Of a DNA stretch of 64,000 nt, positions 63,680 to 64,000 are shown one piece after another. Position 1 is the first letter of the stretch. Every line of letters starts with the position of its first letter. The position numbers and the translations under genes were made by a program. Origin of the DNA: Saprospiraceae bacterium (GTDB lineage Bacteria; Bacteroidota; Bacteroidia; Chitinophagales; Saprospiraceae). The notes beneath the pieces were generated by a model, which did no database searches, had not been told where the DNA came from, and saw nothing but the letters and a program-made list of their open reading frames with translations. Location of the stretch: NCBI GenBank assembly GCA_016717655.1, contig JADKFC010000006.1, positions 124,001 through 188,000 on the forward strand, given 5' to 3'.

Positions 63680-64000
63680 TTAAGGACGAACAGGAAATAC
63701 TCCATTTGTACAGATGATAAAATTCATTCCCAGATAGGGTTTTCTCATCGATATGGGTAGATTACTGCCATTGGTTCCCAACGTCAAGACACCTGGCACC
63801 ATTGAACCACTGATGGCTTGAGTACTGTATATGCTTTTGTCATTTAAGGTAAGTACATTCCCAATTGGCGAATCATCGCCTGCTTCTTCTTCAGAAACGG
63901 CAATCGAAGCATTGATTGCGTGGATGTGGGCAGGTAAATTATTGGAGGTCAGTGTAAGATTTTCAACTCCCCACACCTCCCCTAAATCCACATAACTTAA
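63680..64000 (-). CDS. Tail collar domain protein (MdpB-like), 5' end outside window
   Basis: The frame is open to the right edge, so only the C-terminal 107 residues are seen. GVENLTLTSNNLPAHIHAINAS is the collar-domain signature with the conserved PxHxH-type His pair, and the C-terminus RKPYLGMNFIICTNGVFPVRP matches phage tail collar and microcystin-dependent protein (MdpB) tails. In Bacteroidota such proteins are usually chromosomal, in small clusters and not prophages. No other phage gene is visible. It is upstream of, and probably cotranscribed with, the Rossmann and methyltransferase-like genes. Confidence 0.85.
   Translation of the reverse strand, partial: LSYVDLGEVWGVENLTLTSNNLPAHIHAINASIAVSEEEAGDDSPIGNVLTLNDKSIYSTQAISGSMVPGVLTLGTNGSNLPISMRKPYLGMNFIICTNGVFPVRP

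Noticed and set aside
63680..64000. Edge of a prophage
   Set aside because: Only a tail-collar domain is seen. Such proteins occur alone in Bacteroidota chromosomes, and no other phage genes are nearby.
1..64000. tRNA, rRNA, transposase or integrase genes
   Set aside because: No cloverleaf, rRNA-like stretch or DDE/tyrosine recombinase motif was recognised on either strand, though a covariance-model scan was not possible.

Overview
The window looks like a chromosomal segment of a Bacteroidota bacterium, most likely of the Saprospiria or a related group (inference). The clues are a FecI-type sigma factor, a FecR anti-sigma factor with a DUF4974-like tail, and a TonB receptor with an STN domain followed by a DUF4249 lipoprotein. 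There is also a hybrid two-component regulator, several proteins with type IX secretion (T9SS) C-terminal sorting domains, a NagB-PIG-L fusion, a DUF5916 protein, few Shine-Dalgarno sequences, and one good TTG-N18-TAnnTTTG promoter. I saw no rRNA, tRNA, CRISPR array, insertion sequence or integrase.

Layout. 0-4.3 kb: typA (5' end outside the window), a small outer-membrane protein, Mn/Fe superoxide dismutase and two exported thioredoxin-fold proteins. 4.4-9.8 kb: ECF sigma, FecR, TonB receptor, DUF4249, a cell-surface signalling and uptake unit. 9.8-14.3 kb: RsmI-like methyltransferase, M20 dipeptidase and oligopeptidase B. 14.3-14.9 kb: 9-bp repeat arrays beside a four-helix-bundle protein gene. 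15-19.5 kb: an apparent operon of dicarboxylate symporter, DedA, MFS transporter and a zinc phospholipase C/S1-P1-like protein. 19.7-24.8 kb: a GNAT enzyme, an alpha-L-fucosidase, a lipoprotein and a T9SS client. 25-33.3 kb: amidase, hybrid two-component regulator, dihaem cytochrome c, barrel protein and VWA lipoprotein. 33.5-39.8 kb: zinc metalloprotease, KAS III and NagB-PIG-L. 39.8-46.9 kb: a T9SS pectate-lyase-like protein and a sodium symporter/PfkB kinase/DUF5916/DinB operon. 47-49.7 kb: a NarL-type kinase and regulator pair. 49.9-60.7 kb: one giant T9SS surface protein of about 3,600 residues. 60.8-64 kb: an LRR protein and a PKHD hydroxylase, facing a methyltransferase-like gene, a short Rossmann protein and a tail-collar (MdpB-like) protein cut by the window edge.

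A dominant feature is the number of single-base reading-frame breaks, about 27 in ten genes. Almost all sit in runs of identical bases, and protein homology continues in another frame across each. They cluster at 18.9-20.9, 26.7-27.6 and 32.2-32.8 kb. I read most as homopolymer errors in the consensus rather than gene decay, and I annotate these loci as single genes typed pseudogene. One zinc metalloprotease instead carries an in-frame TAG, which indel error cannot explain.

Working together, the genes suggest a surface-active heterotroph that degrades peptides and glycans (oligopeptidase B, M20, metalloprotease, fucosidase, pectate-lyase-like protein, GlcN6P deaminase). It imports the products by TonB- and sodium-driven transport and displays very large adhesin-like proteins through T9SS.
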